Assembly (NCBI GenBank): GCA_027306915.1
Contig: DAHUYW010000023.1
Coordinates: 1-59,669 of the forward strand
Direction: 5' to 3'
Origin: Spirochaetales bacterium
GTDB lineage: Bacteria > Spirochaetota > Spirochaetia > DAHUYW01
DNA: 59,669 nt
The translations under genes were made by a program, and so were the position numbers. The notes beneath the pieces were generated by a model. It was given only the letters and a program-made list of their open reading frames with translations, did not search any database and had not been told where the DNA came from. Positions 49,701 to 58,034 of the stretch are shown here, in pieces. The number at the start of each line of letters is the position of its first letter. Position 1 is the stretch's first letter.

Positions 49701-51360
49701 TATTCCGGTCGACTACGCCGAGCGAGTCGAGCGCGCCCTTGCAGGCGAGACGGAGGCCCTCGAGAAGACGCTCCCCCAGTGGCTTCAGTTCTACGGGCCC
49801 CTCCCCGTGTCGTTCGTGAAGCGCCTCTTTGGCGCCGGGGAGCGGACTCTCGAAGAGCTGCTCGACTCCCTGGAGGAGGAGCGTACGATCGTGCGGGATT
49901 TCCTGATCGAGGGACTCGGGGAGATCGCGCTGTGCGATGCCGAGAACCTCGAGCGGCTCCTTCTCTTTCGCCGGAGGGAGGAGACCCCGCCCTTCGTGGC
50001 CCGCCCGCTTGCGGAGCTTCCCCTCTTCCTCGCGCGCTGGCAGGGTCTCGGCGGGCAGGAGGGGTCGCCCGACGAGCTTGCGGGCCGCCTCGAGGGGCTC
50101 TTCGGCTATCCCGCGCAGGCTGAGCTTTGGGAGAGCGAGATACTCCCGGCGCGCCTCGCCGGCTACCGGCGGCACTGGCTCGACAGCCTGCTTGCCGAAA
50201 GCGAGCTGGAGTGGTTCGGATGCGGGAAGCGGCGCATCTCCTTTCGCCTGGCGTCGGATGCCGAGCTCTACGTGGCGGCGGCCGGCACAGGCGCCGACGG
50301 AGCTGCGGACCCCGCCGAGCCCGGGTTTGCGGCCGCGGCCGCCGCTGCGACAGCCGTGCCTGCGGCCCCCGGCAGCGCACCAGCCGGTGCGGCCGGGAAG
50401 CTCTCCGCCCTGTTTGCCGATCCGCATGCCCGCTACTCCTTCTGGGATCTCCACGCCCGATCCGGGCTGCCGACCGATCACTTCGCCGAGCTCCTCTGGC
50501 AGGAGGTGTGGCGCGGAGGGCTCCTCTGCGATTCCTTTGAGGTAGTGCGCCGCGGGGCGCAGAGCGGCTTCAAGGTCGATCCAGCGGCGGTGCGCGCCCT
50601 CCCCCTTGCAGCACGAGCGAGGGAGGCCGCGGCGGGCGGGGGTCTGGGCGCGAGAAAGGGGGGCCGGCCCTCCCGGCTTGACTTCGACCGCTGGAAGAGC
50701 ACGCGTCCGCTCATGGGGACCTGGTACCTCCCCCCGGAGCGGCCCGAGCGGGACCTTCTAGACGAGGGGGAGAGCGCCAAGGAGCGGGTCCGGCTTCTTC
50801 TTGAGCGCTATGGGATTCTCTTTCGTGAGCTTCTCGTGCGCGAGCTTCCCAGCTTTCGCTGGCCGTCGCTCTTTCGGAGCATGCGCCTCATGGAGCTCGC
50901 CGGTGAGCTTCTTTCGGGGCAGTTTTTCGAGGGCATTCCCGGTCTCCAGTTCATCTCGCATGCAGCCTTCAGCCTCCTTGCTGCAGGGCTCGCGGGGGAG
51001 ACGCTCTTCTGGGTAAACGCTCTGGACCCGGCCTCGCTGTGCGGCGTGGACCTTCCCACGAAGAGGGAGCTTCCCAGCCGCCTTCCCTCGAATCGAGTGG
51101 TCTACCGCGGAACGGAGGTCGCCGTCGTCTCGCGGCAGGGCGGGCGCGAGCTCGAGATTCGGGTTTCCCCCGACCATCCCGCGCTCTCCTCCTGCCTTGC
51201 CTTTCTCCCCTCGCTCCTGGCGCGGGATGCCGATCCGCCCAAGGCCATGAAAGTGGAAAGCATAAACGGAAAGCCTGTCCGCACGAGCCCCTACCGCCAC
51301 GCGCTCATCGCCCTCGGCTTTCAGGAGGACTTCAAGGCCTACACCCTGTGGGCGCGGTAG
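46756..51360 (+). CDS. lhr: Lhr-type ATP-dependent helicase (long form)
   Basis: 1534 residues, similar to full-length E. coli Lhr (about 1538). The Lhr core includes Walker A TAPTGTGKTYA (50-60), VLYVSPLKALNTDV, Walker B ILDEVHAI (171-178), ALSATVKP, and domain 2 motifs SLELGIDIGELDEVLLVD and QRLGRAGHGVG, then winged helix and Lhr-core beta-barrel domain. The C-terminal 650 residues correspond to the Lhr-CTD of long forms, with an Ala-rich insertion near 1175-1215. Lhr unwinds RNA:DNA hybrids and is linked to repair. GTG 46756 is the first start; GTG 46768 with GAGGTGG upstream is equally possible. Confidence 0.93.
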   Translation: MGSAVDDTREALHHFHPLVREWFSSRYGKPTDPQERAWPLIASGRNVLITAPTGTGKTYAAFLFALNELIEGRWPGGTTRVLYVSPLKALNTDVRQNLLAPLSELAAFFREKGKELPQIAVATRSGDTPQSERRRMARRPPEILITTPESLNLILASPRSREMLAGLKTVILDEVHAIVGTKRGTHLITAVERLVPVAGELQRIALSATVKPLEDTAAFVGGYAARQSGEEWIYEKRAVEIVRSAVRKEALLAVRSVGPEEEPREGSRHDGETVWERMSRSLSEIIAERRSTLVFVNSRQLAERLAHLLNAGQGELIAYAHHGSLSRELRSVVEKRLKEGDLRAIVATSSLELGIDIGELDEVLLVDTPPSISQTVQRLGRAGHGVGEVARGVLFASNGPNLVRGVVAAKLAEAQNIEEVHPIVCPLDVLAQVIVSMVGVEPWKLSDLYAMLRTSYPFHTLSRRQFDLVIEMLEGRYADSRVRELKARVSIDRQTDVVRGREGVLYLLYSGGGTIPDRGYFGLHVQGSDAKVGELDEEFVWERKVGDTFSLGTQRWKITGIDHQRVRVVPWSGPLNAAPFWRAEGLNRDFHFSEEVALALERWEGRIGKPGFVEELMRSYRIDEEGASRLEGFLRRQAEASGRGLPHRHRILVEHTAAQGGLRQIIIHTIWGGKVNHPFSLALSALLRRTWGEHDIVADNDCIAITLAHEEAPRDGAELGSSGGFAAAYGGALHDAEGPDVAGVLRELAEADLEELLRQELEGSGFFGARFRENAGRALLLPRPRGRQRVPLWVTRLRAKKLLDRVRRYPDFPIVAETWRSCIRDEMDLAALEMLLLEIRTGAISIEECHTLAPSPFAAGSMWLATGGYMYADDTPGGALSGGTSLSGELLSDMVFSRELRIAFDPDLIRRFQEKLQRSARGYTPRSVGELSDWLKERLVVPLEEWEGLLSGMSRDWGLDPARVREEVAPRVRESSAGGGLFIPVDYAERVERALAGETEALEKTLPQWLQFYGPLPVSFVKRLFGAGERTLEELLDSLEEERTIVRDFLIEGLGEIALCDAENLERLLLFRRREETPPFVARPLAELPLFLARWQGLGGQEGSPDELAGRLEGLFGYPAQAELWESEILPARLAGYRRHWLDSLLAESELEWFGCGKRRISFRLASDAELYVAAAGTGADGAADPAEPGFAAAAAAATAVPAAPGSAPAGAAGKLSALFADPHARYSFWDLHARSGLPTDHFAELLWQEVWRGGLLCDSFEVVRRGAQSGFKVDPAAVRALPLAARAREAAAGGGLGARKGGRPSRLDFDRWKSTRPLMGTWYLPPERPERDLLDEGESAKERVRLLLERYGILFRELLVRELPSFRWPSLFRSMRLMELAGELLSGQFFEGIPGLQFISHAAFSLLAAGLAGETLFWVNALDPASLCGVDLPTKRELPSRLPSNRVVYRGTEVAVVSRQGGRELEIRVSPDHPALSSCLAFLPSLLARDADPPKAMKVESINGKPVRTSPYRHALIALGFQEDFKAYTLWAR

Positions 51361-51415
51361 GCGCCCGCCTGTGGACAATCACGACATTACGAGCGACAAT
51401 GGGGTGAGCCCCATC

Positions 51416-52405
51416 ATGATGCTGTTGCCCCAACCGTTGCGCTCGCTCGTGCGAAGGGCGGGTCTTTCGCCCCTGCTTGCAACGCTCGCCGCGACGATCG
51501 TCGTTGCGGCCGGTCTATCGCTCCTCTTTTCCTCGCTCTTTCCGCCTGAGGTTCGAGCGGCGGGCATGCCGGTGCGCGACCTTCGTGACGGCGCCCGATC
51601 GGTCCGCGTGAACGGCTTCGATCTCTGGTATCGGGAGGTCGGAAAGCGCAACGGCAAGGCGGCGATCGTGGTTCTCCACGGCGGGCCGGGGATGTCGGAT
51701 CGCTACTTCAACGACGTCTTCGATTACCTTTCAACCACCCATCGGGTGATCTACTACGACCAGCGAGGGTCCGGCTTCTCTGAGATCAAGCCCAATCCCG
51801 CGTACTACCGCTTCTCCTACCTCGTCGACGACCTCGAGGCGCTTCGAAGCCGGGTGATTCGCCAGGACAAGCTGATCCTTGTCGCCCACTCCTTCGGCGG
51901 GATGATCGCAATGCAATATGCGGCCGACCATCCCGACCACGTGGCAGGGCTCATTCTCATTTCGTCGATGCCGCCGCGCGACTGGGGATCGCGGGTCGAC
52001 CCGGACGGAGCGCATTTCGAGGATTGGTATCTGTCGATGGACCCGGCGAGCCGAGACCGCGCCTTTCTAACGTCCTACCTGAGCTCTATCCCGGAGTCGC
52101 TCTACGATCCTGCTTCAGCAATCGTACCGCAGGTCGGCTACATGTCCTACGTCCCTGCAAGGCTCCTTTGGGACACCTCGGCCGGCTACGACTTCACCAA
52201 GGCCTTGAGCCGCCTCAAGGTGCCCGCCCTGATCACCTACGGAGCGGCCGACACCTTCGTCGACCGCGTGCCGGCCTATCTGCATTCGGTTCTTTCCGGG
52301 TCGGTGATGGTGCGCTTCGAGCGAAGCGGTCACTGGGCCTTTCTGGAGGAGCCCGAGCGCTTCAAGGCGGTTGTCAGCTGGTTCTTGAAACGAGCGAATC
52401 TATGA
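51416..52405 (+). CDS. Membrane-anchored alpha/beta hydrolase, proline iminopeptidase-like
   Basis: 329 residues. One N-terminal membrane segment (LLATLAATIVVAAGLSLLF) should anchor the enzyme on the outer face of the inner membrane. The hydrolase shows VVLHGGPGMSD (oxyanion-hole HGGPG typical of prolyl iminopeptidases), VIYYDQRGSGFS, nucleophile elbow VAHSFGGMIAMQ, acid in YGAADTFVD, and histidine GHWAFLEEP. Substrate could be a peptide N-terminal proline or a small ester. ATG 51416 is favoured over GTG 51371 because GGGGTGAG precedes it. The 3' end overlaps the convergent nudC by 32 bases. Confidence 0.8.
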   Translation: MMLLPQPLRSLVRRAGLSPLLATLAATIVVAAGLSLLFSSLFPPEVRAAGMPVRDLRDGARSVRVNGFDLWYREVGKRNGKAAIVVLHGGPGMSDRYFNDVFDYLSTTHRVIYYDQRGSGFSEIKPNPAYYRFSYLVDDLEALRSRVIRQDKLILVAHSFGGMIAMQYAADHPDHVAGLILISSMPPRDWGSRVDPDGAHFEDWYLSMDPASRDRAFLTSYLSSIPESLYDPASAIVPQVGYMSYVPARLLWDTSAGYDFTKALSRLKVPALITYGAADTFVDRVPAYLHSVLSGSVMVRFERSGHWAFLEEPERFKAVVSWFLKRANL

Positions 52406-53240
52406 TCCGCCGGGCTATGGTTCCATGGGGGGGGATGGGAGGAAGGCTCTCGCGGGAGAACCATTCCGCCTCGACGATCTCGACGCCGTCGACCCGGATC
52501 TCGCCGCTTCGGTACTCGGCGGTGAAGCCGACCATGAGGGAATCGGGAAAGGGCCAAGGCTGGCTGCCGAAGTAGCGGATCTCTCCGAGCTCGATGGCGA
52601 CCTCTTCCGCCACCTCCCGGCGCACGCAGTCTTCCAGGCTCTCGCCCGGCTCGACGAAGCCGGCGAGGACGCTGTACATCGGTCGGGAGCCGCGATGACG
52701 GCGGTTGTGGGCGAGGAGGATCTTGCCGTCGCGGTGGACTCCAACGATAATGGCAGGGGAGATCCGGGGATAGAAGCTGAGCTTGCAGGCCGGGCAGCTT
52801 CGAGAGCGCTCGGTCGTGCTCGAAACCGTCGGGCCGCCGCAGCGGCCGCAGAACTGGTGGTTTCGGTCCCAGTCGAGCACCTGAGAGGCTATTCCTGCGA
52901 TTTTGAGCAGCTCGTCGTCCAGCGCGCCCATGAGCGAGCGCAGATCGCGCAGGACGACCTGGCTCACCGGCGCTGCGCCGGCGCCTCCCAACGGCCCGTT
53001 CGTGGCACCGTCGCTCGAGACAGGGAAATCGGCTTGGCGCAGCTCGCGCACATAGCAGGGGCGGCCGTCGAGGCTGCCAAGGTGGAGCAGGCGAGTAGTT
53101 TCCTCCCCGCCCTCGAGCTTCCCGTCGAAAAGCCTGGTTTCCCGTCCATTCTCCTCGACGAGGAGCCGGTTTCCGACAAAGACGAGCTCAAGAGACGAGA
53201 CGCCCGGCGATTCGGGCGGGTTGACTGAGCGTACGAACAT
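52374..53240 (-). CDS. nudC: NADH pyrophosphatase / NAD-cap decapping Nudix hydrolase
   Basis: 288 residues. Zinc ribbon with CGRCGG and CPAC, Nudix box GFVEPGESLEDCVRREVAEE with the REVAEE glutamates, and the NudC-specific SQPWPFPDSLMVGF. Such enzymes hydrolyse NAD(H) and remove NAD caps from RNA. It starts one base after the upstream glycosidase stop, so the two may be co-transcribed. The end overlaps the convergent hydrolase by 32 bases. Confidence 0.93.
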   Translation of the reverse strand: MFVRSVNPPESPGVSSLELVFVGNRLLVEENGRETRLFDGKLEGGEETTRLLHLGSLDGRPCYVRELRQADFPVSSDGATNGPLGGAGAAPVSQVVLRDLRSLMGALDDELLKIAGIASQVLDWDRNHQFCGRCGGPTVSSTTERSRSCPACKLSFYPRISPAIIVGVHRDGKILLAHNRRHRGSRPMYSVLAGFVEPGESLEDCVRREVAEEVAIELGEIRYFGSQPWPFPDSLMVGFTAEYRSGEIRVDGVEIVEAEWFSRESLPPIPPHGTIARRIIDSLVSRTS

Positions 53241-53241
53241 C

Positions 53242-54675
53242 TTACAGCTTGTCGATAAGCATAGAGCACTTGCCGGAGGGGATCGGCAGCGTCTTCTTCT
53301 TCTTTTCTCCCAGGATATTGATCGTGAAGTAGTAGAGCTTCTCCGACTCGAGGCGGATCTCCCATCCGCGTCCGCTCTTGTTGCTCAGGATCGTGATCAT
53401 GTTCCTCTTGAGCGAGAGGTCCTCGATTCCCATGATCTCGAGGGTCGGGATGATCCAATCGACGGTCTTGCGCGGCAGGCTGATATAGAGCCCCACGACG
53501 TTCTCGATCATGAGGGTGATGGTGGCAAGGGCCGCGTACGGCAGGAAAAGCTCCCGCGGGTAGCCCTCCTTCTTCGGCCACTGCGCCGGACCCTCCTTGC
53601 GGGGCAGGTAGGCCTCGTAGAGGTTCCCCTTCTCGCCCTTCTCCTTGTTCTCCGGGTTCAGCGTATCGAGGATGTAGTACAGGTGGCGAATGGCGCACTC
53701 CCGCGCAAACTCGTATCGAGCGTACTTCTCAAGCCCCTTGATGACCATGAAGGTGAAGCAGGGATAAACCGAGCCGCGGAAGCCCATGCCCTTGTCGCGG
53801 AAATGTGAATCGTTGGCCGCAAGGGTCGGGAACGGATTTTCCAGCCCGAAGGAGAGCGGGTCTTTCAGGTGATGGATGAGGCGGTTGGCCCTGTCGTCGT
53901 TCGGTATCTCGGCGAGCAGCGTCCAGAACGAGGCGATGGTCTTGACCTTGATCTGCTGCCCCTCGCGGTCGAGGTCGTAGTAGAAGCCGTCCTCTTCGTT
54001 CCACATGAGGGAGTTGATGCGAGTCTTCAGCGAGAAATACTTCCGTTTGTACTTGAAGCCGATTTCCTTGTCGTTGAGGATGTCTCCCAGCTCCGACATA
54101 TAGAGAGCGTTTATCGCCTGCTGGGTGTTGAAGTCGATTGGATAGCCGAGATGCTCCCGGGGCGAGTTCTCCATCATCGTGGCCGCAATCGGCACCGCAT
54201 AGAGGCCGTTCTCCTTGCGAAAGGTCTCCTCGAGCCAAGTGAAGTACTTTTCGAGGGTTCCGACCACGTCGCGAAGGCGCTTCTTGTTGCCGACCTTGTG
54301 ATAGATGTTGTACTCGGCCCAGCTGAACAGAGGGGGCAGGACGCCCTCCGGATTGTCCTTGGTGAGAACCGGCTTGCCATCCTTTTCCGAATACTCGCCG
54401 CGAATCGCTCCGGAGGCCTCCTGCTTGCGATAGAAGTTGTCGAGCTGTGGGGTTGCCGGATAGGAGCGGTTGCTGTATACCAGGAAAAAGGTCGAAAGAA
54501 TCGACTCGAACTGATTTATCGTCTTGCTGTCGGGATAATTGAAATAGCGGCTCTCGAAGCCGTTCGCCTTGGTTCCCTTCTTCCAGAAATCCTGGAGCCA
54601 TGCCCAGGTACGCTCGTAGGTGTCGACAAAATCCTGGTCATAGAAGTGAATCGCAGGAAAACCTTTCTTAACCAC
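53242..54675 (-). CDS. (alpha/alpha)6-barrel glycoside hydrolase, trehalase/GH63-like
   Basis: 477-residue soluble protein with helical repeats typical of (alpha/alpha)6 glycosidases. RYFNYPDSKTINQFESILST, LPPLFSWAEYNIYHKVG, SLMWNEEDGFYYDLDREG, and RGSVYPCFTFMVIKGLEKY recall GH63/GH37-type and glucosylglycerate hydrolase-like enzymes, with acids in WNEEDGFYYD and DKGMGFRGS likely near the active site. The C-terminal 80 residues are beta-rich. No signal peptide, so it acts in the cytoplasm, perhaps on a compatible solute such as glucosylglycerate or trehalose. GTG 54675 has GAGGGG upstream. Confidence 0.7.
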   Translation of the reverse strand: MVKKGFPAIHFYDQDFVDTYERTWAWLQDFWKKGTKANGFESRYFNYPDSKTINQFESILSTFFLVYSNRSYPATPQLDNFYRKQEASGAIRGEYSEKDGKPVLTKDNPEGVLPPLFSWAEYNIYHKVGNKKRLRDVVGTLEKYFTWLEETFRKENGLYAVPIAATMMENSPREHLGYPIDFNTQQAINALYMSELGDILNDKEIGFKYKRKYFSLKTRINSLMWNEEDGFYYDLDREGQQIKVKTIASFWTLLAEIPNDDRANRLIHHLKDPLSFGLENPFPTLAANDSHFRDKGMGFRGSVYPCFTFMVIKGLEKYARYEFARECAIRHLYYILDTLNPENKEKGEKGNLYEAYLPRKEGPAQWPKKEGYPRELFLPYAALATITLMIENVVGLYISLPRKTVDWIIPTLEIMGIEDLSLKRNMITILSNKSGRGWEIRLESEKLYYFTINILGEKKKKTLPIPSGKCSMLIDKL

Positions 54676-54838
54676 GAATGCCCCTCATTGTGCTACACGA
54701 AGCCAGATCCTGATATTCTCGGATATGAGGAATAAATCCTACAGAGGAGAAGAGGCTCGCCTCCAGACATGAGTACCCGTATGACAAATGAAGATAATAT
54801 GAAAAATGGACAGAGTCAATTTGTCCCTCCCGCGCTCC

Positions 54839-54865
54839 TTGACACGGGGGGGCGGGGTCGATAAT
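54839..54865 (+). promoter_or_regulatory. Promoter of gatCAB-aspS
   Basis: TTGACA (54839-54844), 15-base spacer, GATAAT (54860-54865), then 9 bases to GTG 54875; the leader would be one to two bases. It supports GTG 54875 as the gatC start. The upstream stretch 54676-54838 has a second GATAAT at 54793-54798 near ATG 54806 but no good -35. Confidence 0.55.
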
Positions 54866-54874
54866 CTCCCCGAG

Positions 54875-55153
54875 GTGGACAAGAAGGAACTCTACACAAC
54901 CGCATCGCTCGCACAGCTTGAGCTTTCGGAGCAAGAGGCCGAGCGGCTCGCCGCCGCAGTTGGACAGATGCTCGAGTACTTCTCCAAGATGCGGGAAATC
55001 GACGTAGAGGGGCTCGAACCGACGACCCATGCCCTCCTCAAGACGAACCGGGTCCGTGAGGACATTGTCGTGGAGAGTGCTCTTGCCGATGTGCTCCTCG
55101 AGAATGCTCCGGAACGCGAGGACCGATTCATCGTCATCCCCAACGTCCTGTAA
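54875..55153 (+). CDS. gatC: Asp/Glu-tRNA amidotransferase subunit C
   Basis: 92-residue GatC from GTG 54875. LYTTASLAQLELSEQEAERLA and EIDVEGLEPTTHALLKTNRVRED are the family landmarks; GatC wraps around GatA and stabilises the complex. An ATG at 54806 would add 23 residues with no family similarity, and a consensus TTGACA promoter lies between, so the shorter form is preferred. It is followed by gatA after 8 bases. Confidence 0.88.
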   Translation: MDKKELYTTASLAQLELSEQEAERLAAAVGQMLEYFSKMREIDVEGLEPTTHALLKTNRVREDIVVESALADVLLENAPEREDRFIVIPNVL

Positions 55154-55161
55154 CCCGTAGC

Positions 55162-56577
55162 ATGGAAGGTCTTTCAAGCTGGAGAAAAGTCCTGTCCTCT
55201 CCTCAGACGAAGCAGGCCTACGCGGCCTACGTGCGGGACTGGGAGTCGAGGATCGGAGCCTTTCTCGAGTTCGATCCTGACGGCCGGCCGAAGGGCGGCA
55301 CGCCCGTTGGCGTGAACGGGAGCGCCGCGAGGCATCCCCTGGCCGAGATCCCCTTCGCGGCAAAGGACAACATTGCCGTCGAGGGCTTCTCGCTCACCTG
55401 CGCGTCGCGAATGCTCGAAGGGCTCGCCTCCCCCTACACGGCGACCGCGGTCAGCCGCCTGCAAGCCGCGGGGGCCGTCGTCGTCGGCAAGACCAACCTC
55501 GACGAGTTCGGGATGGGCTCCTCGACCGACACTTCGGCCCTGGGGCGGACCTCGAATCCCTGGGACCAGTCGCGAGTACCGGGAGGCTCGAGCGGCGGCT
55601 CCGCCGCGGCGGTGGCTGCAGGGCTGGTCCCCTTCGCGCTCGGTTCCGACACGGGCGGCTCGATCCGCCAGCCGGCGGCCTTCTGCGGGGTTTACGGCTT
55701 GAAACCCACCTACGGGGTCGTCTCCCGCTACGGGCTGGTGGCCTATGCGTCGTCCCTGGAAGGCATCGGCGTCGTCGCCGAGACCACACCGATAGCCAGG
55801 CTTGTCTTCGAGACGATGCGCGGCCTCGATCCGCTCGATCACTCCTCGGTCGAGCACCAAGCTGCCGAGGGGGCGCACGCTCCCCTGCGGGTGGGTGTCT
55901 TGGGCGGCCTGTCCGAGCTGTCGGATGAGGTCGAAGGAATCTACCGGCAGGCCGTCGCGACGATGCGCGAGCTCGGAATGACGGTTACCGAGATCACGCT
56001 TAAGACACTCGAGTACGTGGTGCCGGCCTACTACACCATCGCCACGGCGGAGGCGAGCGCCAACCTCGCGCGCTTCAACGGCATCCGCTACGGCCATCGC
56101 CCGGCTCATGCCGAGAACCCAGAGCAGCTCGTGCAGACCGCGCGAGACGAGGGCTTCGGAGAAGAGGTGAAGCTGCGGATCCTCCTCGGGACCTACGTCC
56201 TGCGCTCCGGCTTCCAGGATCAATACTACGTGCGGGCGCAGCGGGTGCGTACCGCGATCCGCAACGAGCTTGCCTCCGCATTCACCGCCGTCGACGTTCT
56301 TCTCCTTCCGGTCTTCCCGACCCCCGCCTTCAAGCGAGGCGAGGAGGGACTTTCTCCCTTCCAGCAGAAGCTCGCCGACAGGTTCACCGCCACCGCGAAC
56401 CTCGCCGGGGTTCCGGGGCTCGCCTTCCCGGCGGGGGTAGTCGATGGGCTCCCGGTCGGCCTCCAATTCCTCGCTCCGGCTTTCGAAGAGGAGAGGCTTT
56501 TCAGGGCGGCCGAGCGCTACGCCGAGGCGGTGCCGGCCGAGCATCCCGCGGGTTATTCGGCGGAGTGGAGGCGATGA
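55162..56577 (+). CDS. gatA: Asp/Glu-tRNA amidotransferase subunit A
   Basis: 471-residue amidase-signature enzyme that releases ammonia from glutamine or asparagine for transamidation. Catalytic Lys in IPFAAKDNI, the cis-Ser and nucleophile region in GGSSGGSAAAVAAG and GSDTGGSIRQPAAFCG, and YGLKPTYGVVSRYG are all present. Near-canonical length. ATG 55162 is the first start after gatC. The stop overlaps the gatB ATG (ATGA). Confidence 0.95.
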   Translation: MEGLSSWRKVLSSPQTKQAYAAYVRDWESRIGAFLEFDPDGRPKGGTPVGVNGSAARHPLAEIPFAAKDNIAVEGFSLTCASRMLEGLASPYTATAVSRLQAAGAVVVGKTNLDEFGMGSSTDTSALGRTSNPWDQSRVPGGSSGGSAAAVAAGLVPFALGSDTGGSIRQPAAFCGVYGLKPTYGVVSRYGLVAYASSLEGIGVVAETTPIARLVFETMRGLDPLDHSSVEHQAAEGAHAPLRVGVLGGLSELSDEVEGIYRQAVATMRELGMTVTEITLKTLEYVVPAYYTIATAEASANLARFNGIRYGHRPAHAENPEQLVQTARDEGFGEEVKLRILLGTYVLRSGFQDQYYVRAQRVRTAIRNELASAFTAVDVLLLPVFPTPAFKRGEEGLSPFQQKLADRFTATANLAGVPGLAFPAGVVDGLPVGLQFLAPAFEEERLFRAAERYAEAVPAEHPAGYSAEWRR

Positions 56578-58034
56578 GCGTGTACCGGTCCTTCATCGGC
56601 CTGGAGATCCACATCCAGCTGCTCACCAAGACGAAGATCTTCTGCGGCTGCCGTGCGGCCTTCGGAGACGAGCCCAACACGAACGTTTGCCCGGTCTGCA
56701 TGGGCTATCCCGGCGTCCTTCCGGCCCTGAACCGGGAGGCGATCAAGATGGCCTACCTCGTCGCGCGGGCCCTGGAGTGCACCCTGGCGCCGGCGGCGGT
56801 GTTCGAGCGGAAGAACTACTTCTACCCCGACCTTCCGAAGAACTACCAGATCTCGCAGTTTGCGTCCCCGGTCGGCCGGAACGGCCACATGGACCTCGAG
56901 CTCTCCGGCAGCACGAAGCGGGTACGCATCCATGATGTCCACCTCGAGGAGGACGCCGGGAAGATGATCCATGCGGGGGATGTCTCCCTGCTCGACTACA
57001 ACCGCACCGGGACACCCCTCCTCGAGATCGTCACCGAGCCCGATCTCGAGGTCGGCGAAGAGGCGGAGCACTTCCTCCAGAGCTTCCGGCGCCTGGTGCG
57101 CTACCTCGGGGTATGCGACGGGAACATGGAGGAGGGCTCGATGCGCTGCGACGCCAACGTCTCGGTCAACCTCGAGGGCAAAGGGCTCGGCAGCAAGGTC
57201 GAGATCAAGAACCTCAACTCCTCCCGCTTCGTGAAGAAGGCCCTCACCTTCGAGATCGCCCGCCACCGGGAGCTGCTCGATCACGGCGGGAAGGTGCTCC
57301 AGGAGACGCGCCTGTGGAACGAGAATCGCGATCTCACCGAAGGGATGCGGAGCAAGGAGCAGGCGGACGACTACCGCTACTTTCCCGAGCCCGATCTTCC
57401 TCCCTTCAAGACCGACCTTTCGTTCCTCGCTGAGGTGGAGGGCGCGCTTGTCGAGCTCCCCGCGGTCAGGCAGGCCCGCATGGCTCGCGAGTACTCCTTG
57501 AGCGACACCCAGATCGATTTCATCACCGAGGAGAAGGCAAGGGCCGATTTCTTCGAGCGGACCGTTGCGCTCGGAGCGCACCCGCTCGCCGCGGCCGCCT
57601 GGCTTGGATCGGACGTGAAAAAGCTCCTCAATCGCGCGGGGATAGAGCTCTCGATGAGCCCCCTCACCCCTGAGCGCCTCGCCGAGCTGCTCGTGCTCCT
57701 CGGCGAGAATCGCATCCATGGGAAGATCGCGAAGCAGGCTCTTGAGGCGCTCTTCGCGGAGGACAAGGATCCCATCGAGATCATCCGGGAGCGCGGCTGG
57801 GAGCGGATCGCCGACCCGGGCGGGGTCACCGGCTTCGTGGACGAGGCTATAGCCGCCAATCCGCAGGCCGCGGCGGCGATCCGGGGCGGCGATCTGAAGG
57901 CCATCGGCTTCCTCGTCGGCCAGATCATGAAGGCAAGCTCCGGGAGAGCCGATCCGCAGCTTGTCCAGAGGCTTCTGCGGGAGCGGCTCGCGGCGCCGGT
58001 GACGGAGGATTCCGATGCGAACATTGGCAGCTGA
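56574..58034 (+). CDS. gatB: Asp/Glu-tRNA amidotransferase subunit B
   Basis: 486-residue GatB, the subunit that binds tRNA and activates its carboxylate with ATP. FIGLEIHIQLLTKTKIFCGC starts the cradle domain, a zinc site is formed by CGC and CPVC, and YHDVHLEED-type VHLEEDAGKMIH and DYNRTGTPLLEIVTEPD match the kinase region; the YqeY-like tail domain ends the protein. ATG 56574 overlaps gatA and has GGAGG before it. aspS begins 20 bases inside its 3' end. Confidence 0.95.
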   Translation: MSVYRSFIGLEIHIQLLTKTKIFCGCRAAFGDEPNTNVCPVCMGYPGVLPALNREAIKMAYLVARALECTLAPAAVFERKNYFYPDLPKNYQISQFASPVGRNGHMDLELSGSTKRVRIHDVHLEEDAGKMIHAGDVSLLDYNRTGTPLLEIVTEPDLEVGEEAEHFLQSFRRLVRYLGVCDGNMEEGSMRCDANVSVNLEGKGLGSKVEIKNLNSSRFVKKALTFEIARHRELLDHGGKVLQETRLWNENRDLTEGMRSKEQADDYRYFPEPDLPPFKTDLSFLAEVEGALVELPAVRQARMAREYSLSDTQIDFITEEKARADFFERTVALGAHPLAAAAWLGSDVKKLLNRAGIELSMSPLTPERLAELLVLLGENRIHGKIAKQALEALFAEDKDPIEIIRERGWERIADPGGVTGFVDEAIAANPQAAAAIRGGDLKAIGFLVGQIMKASSGRADPQLVQRLLRERLAAPVTEDSDANIGS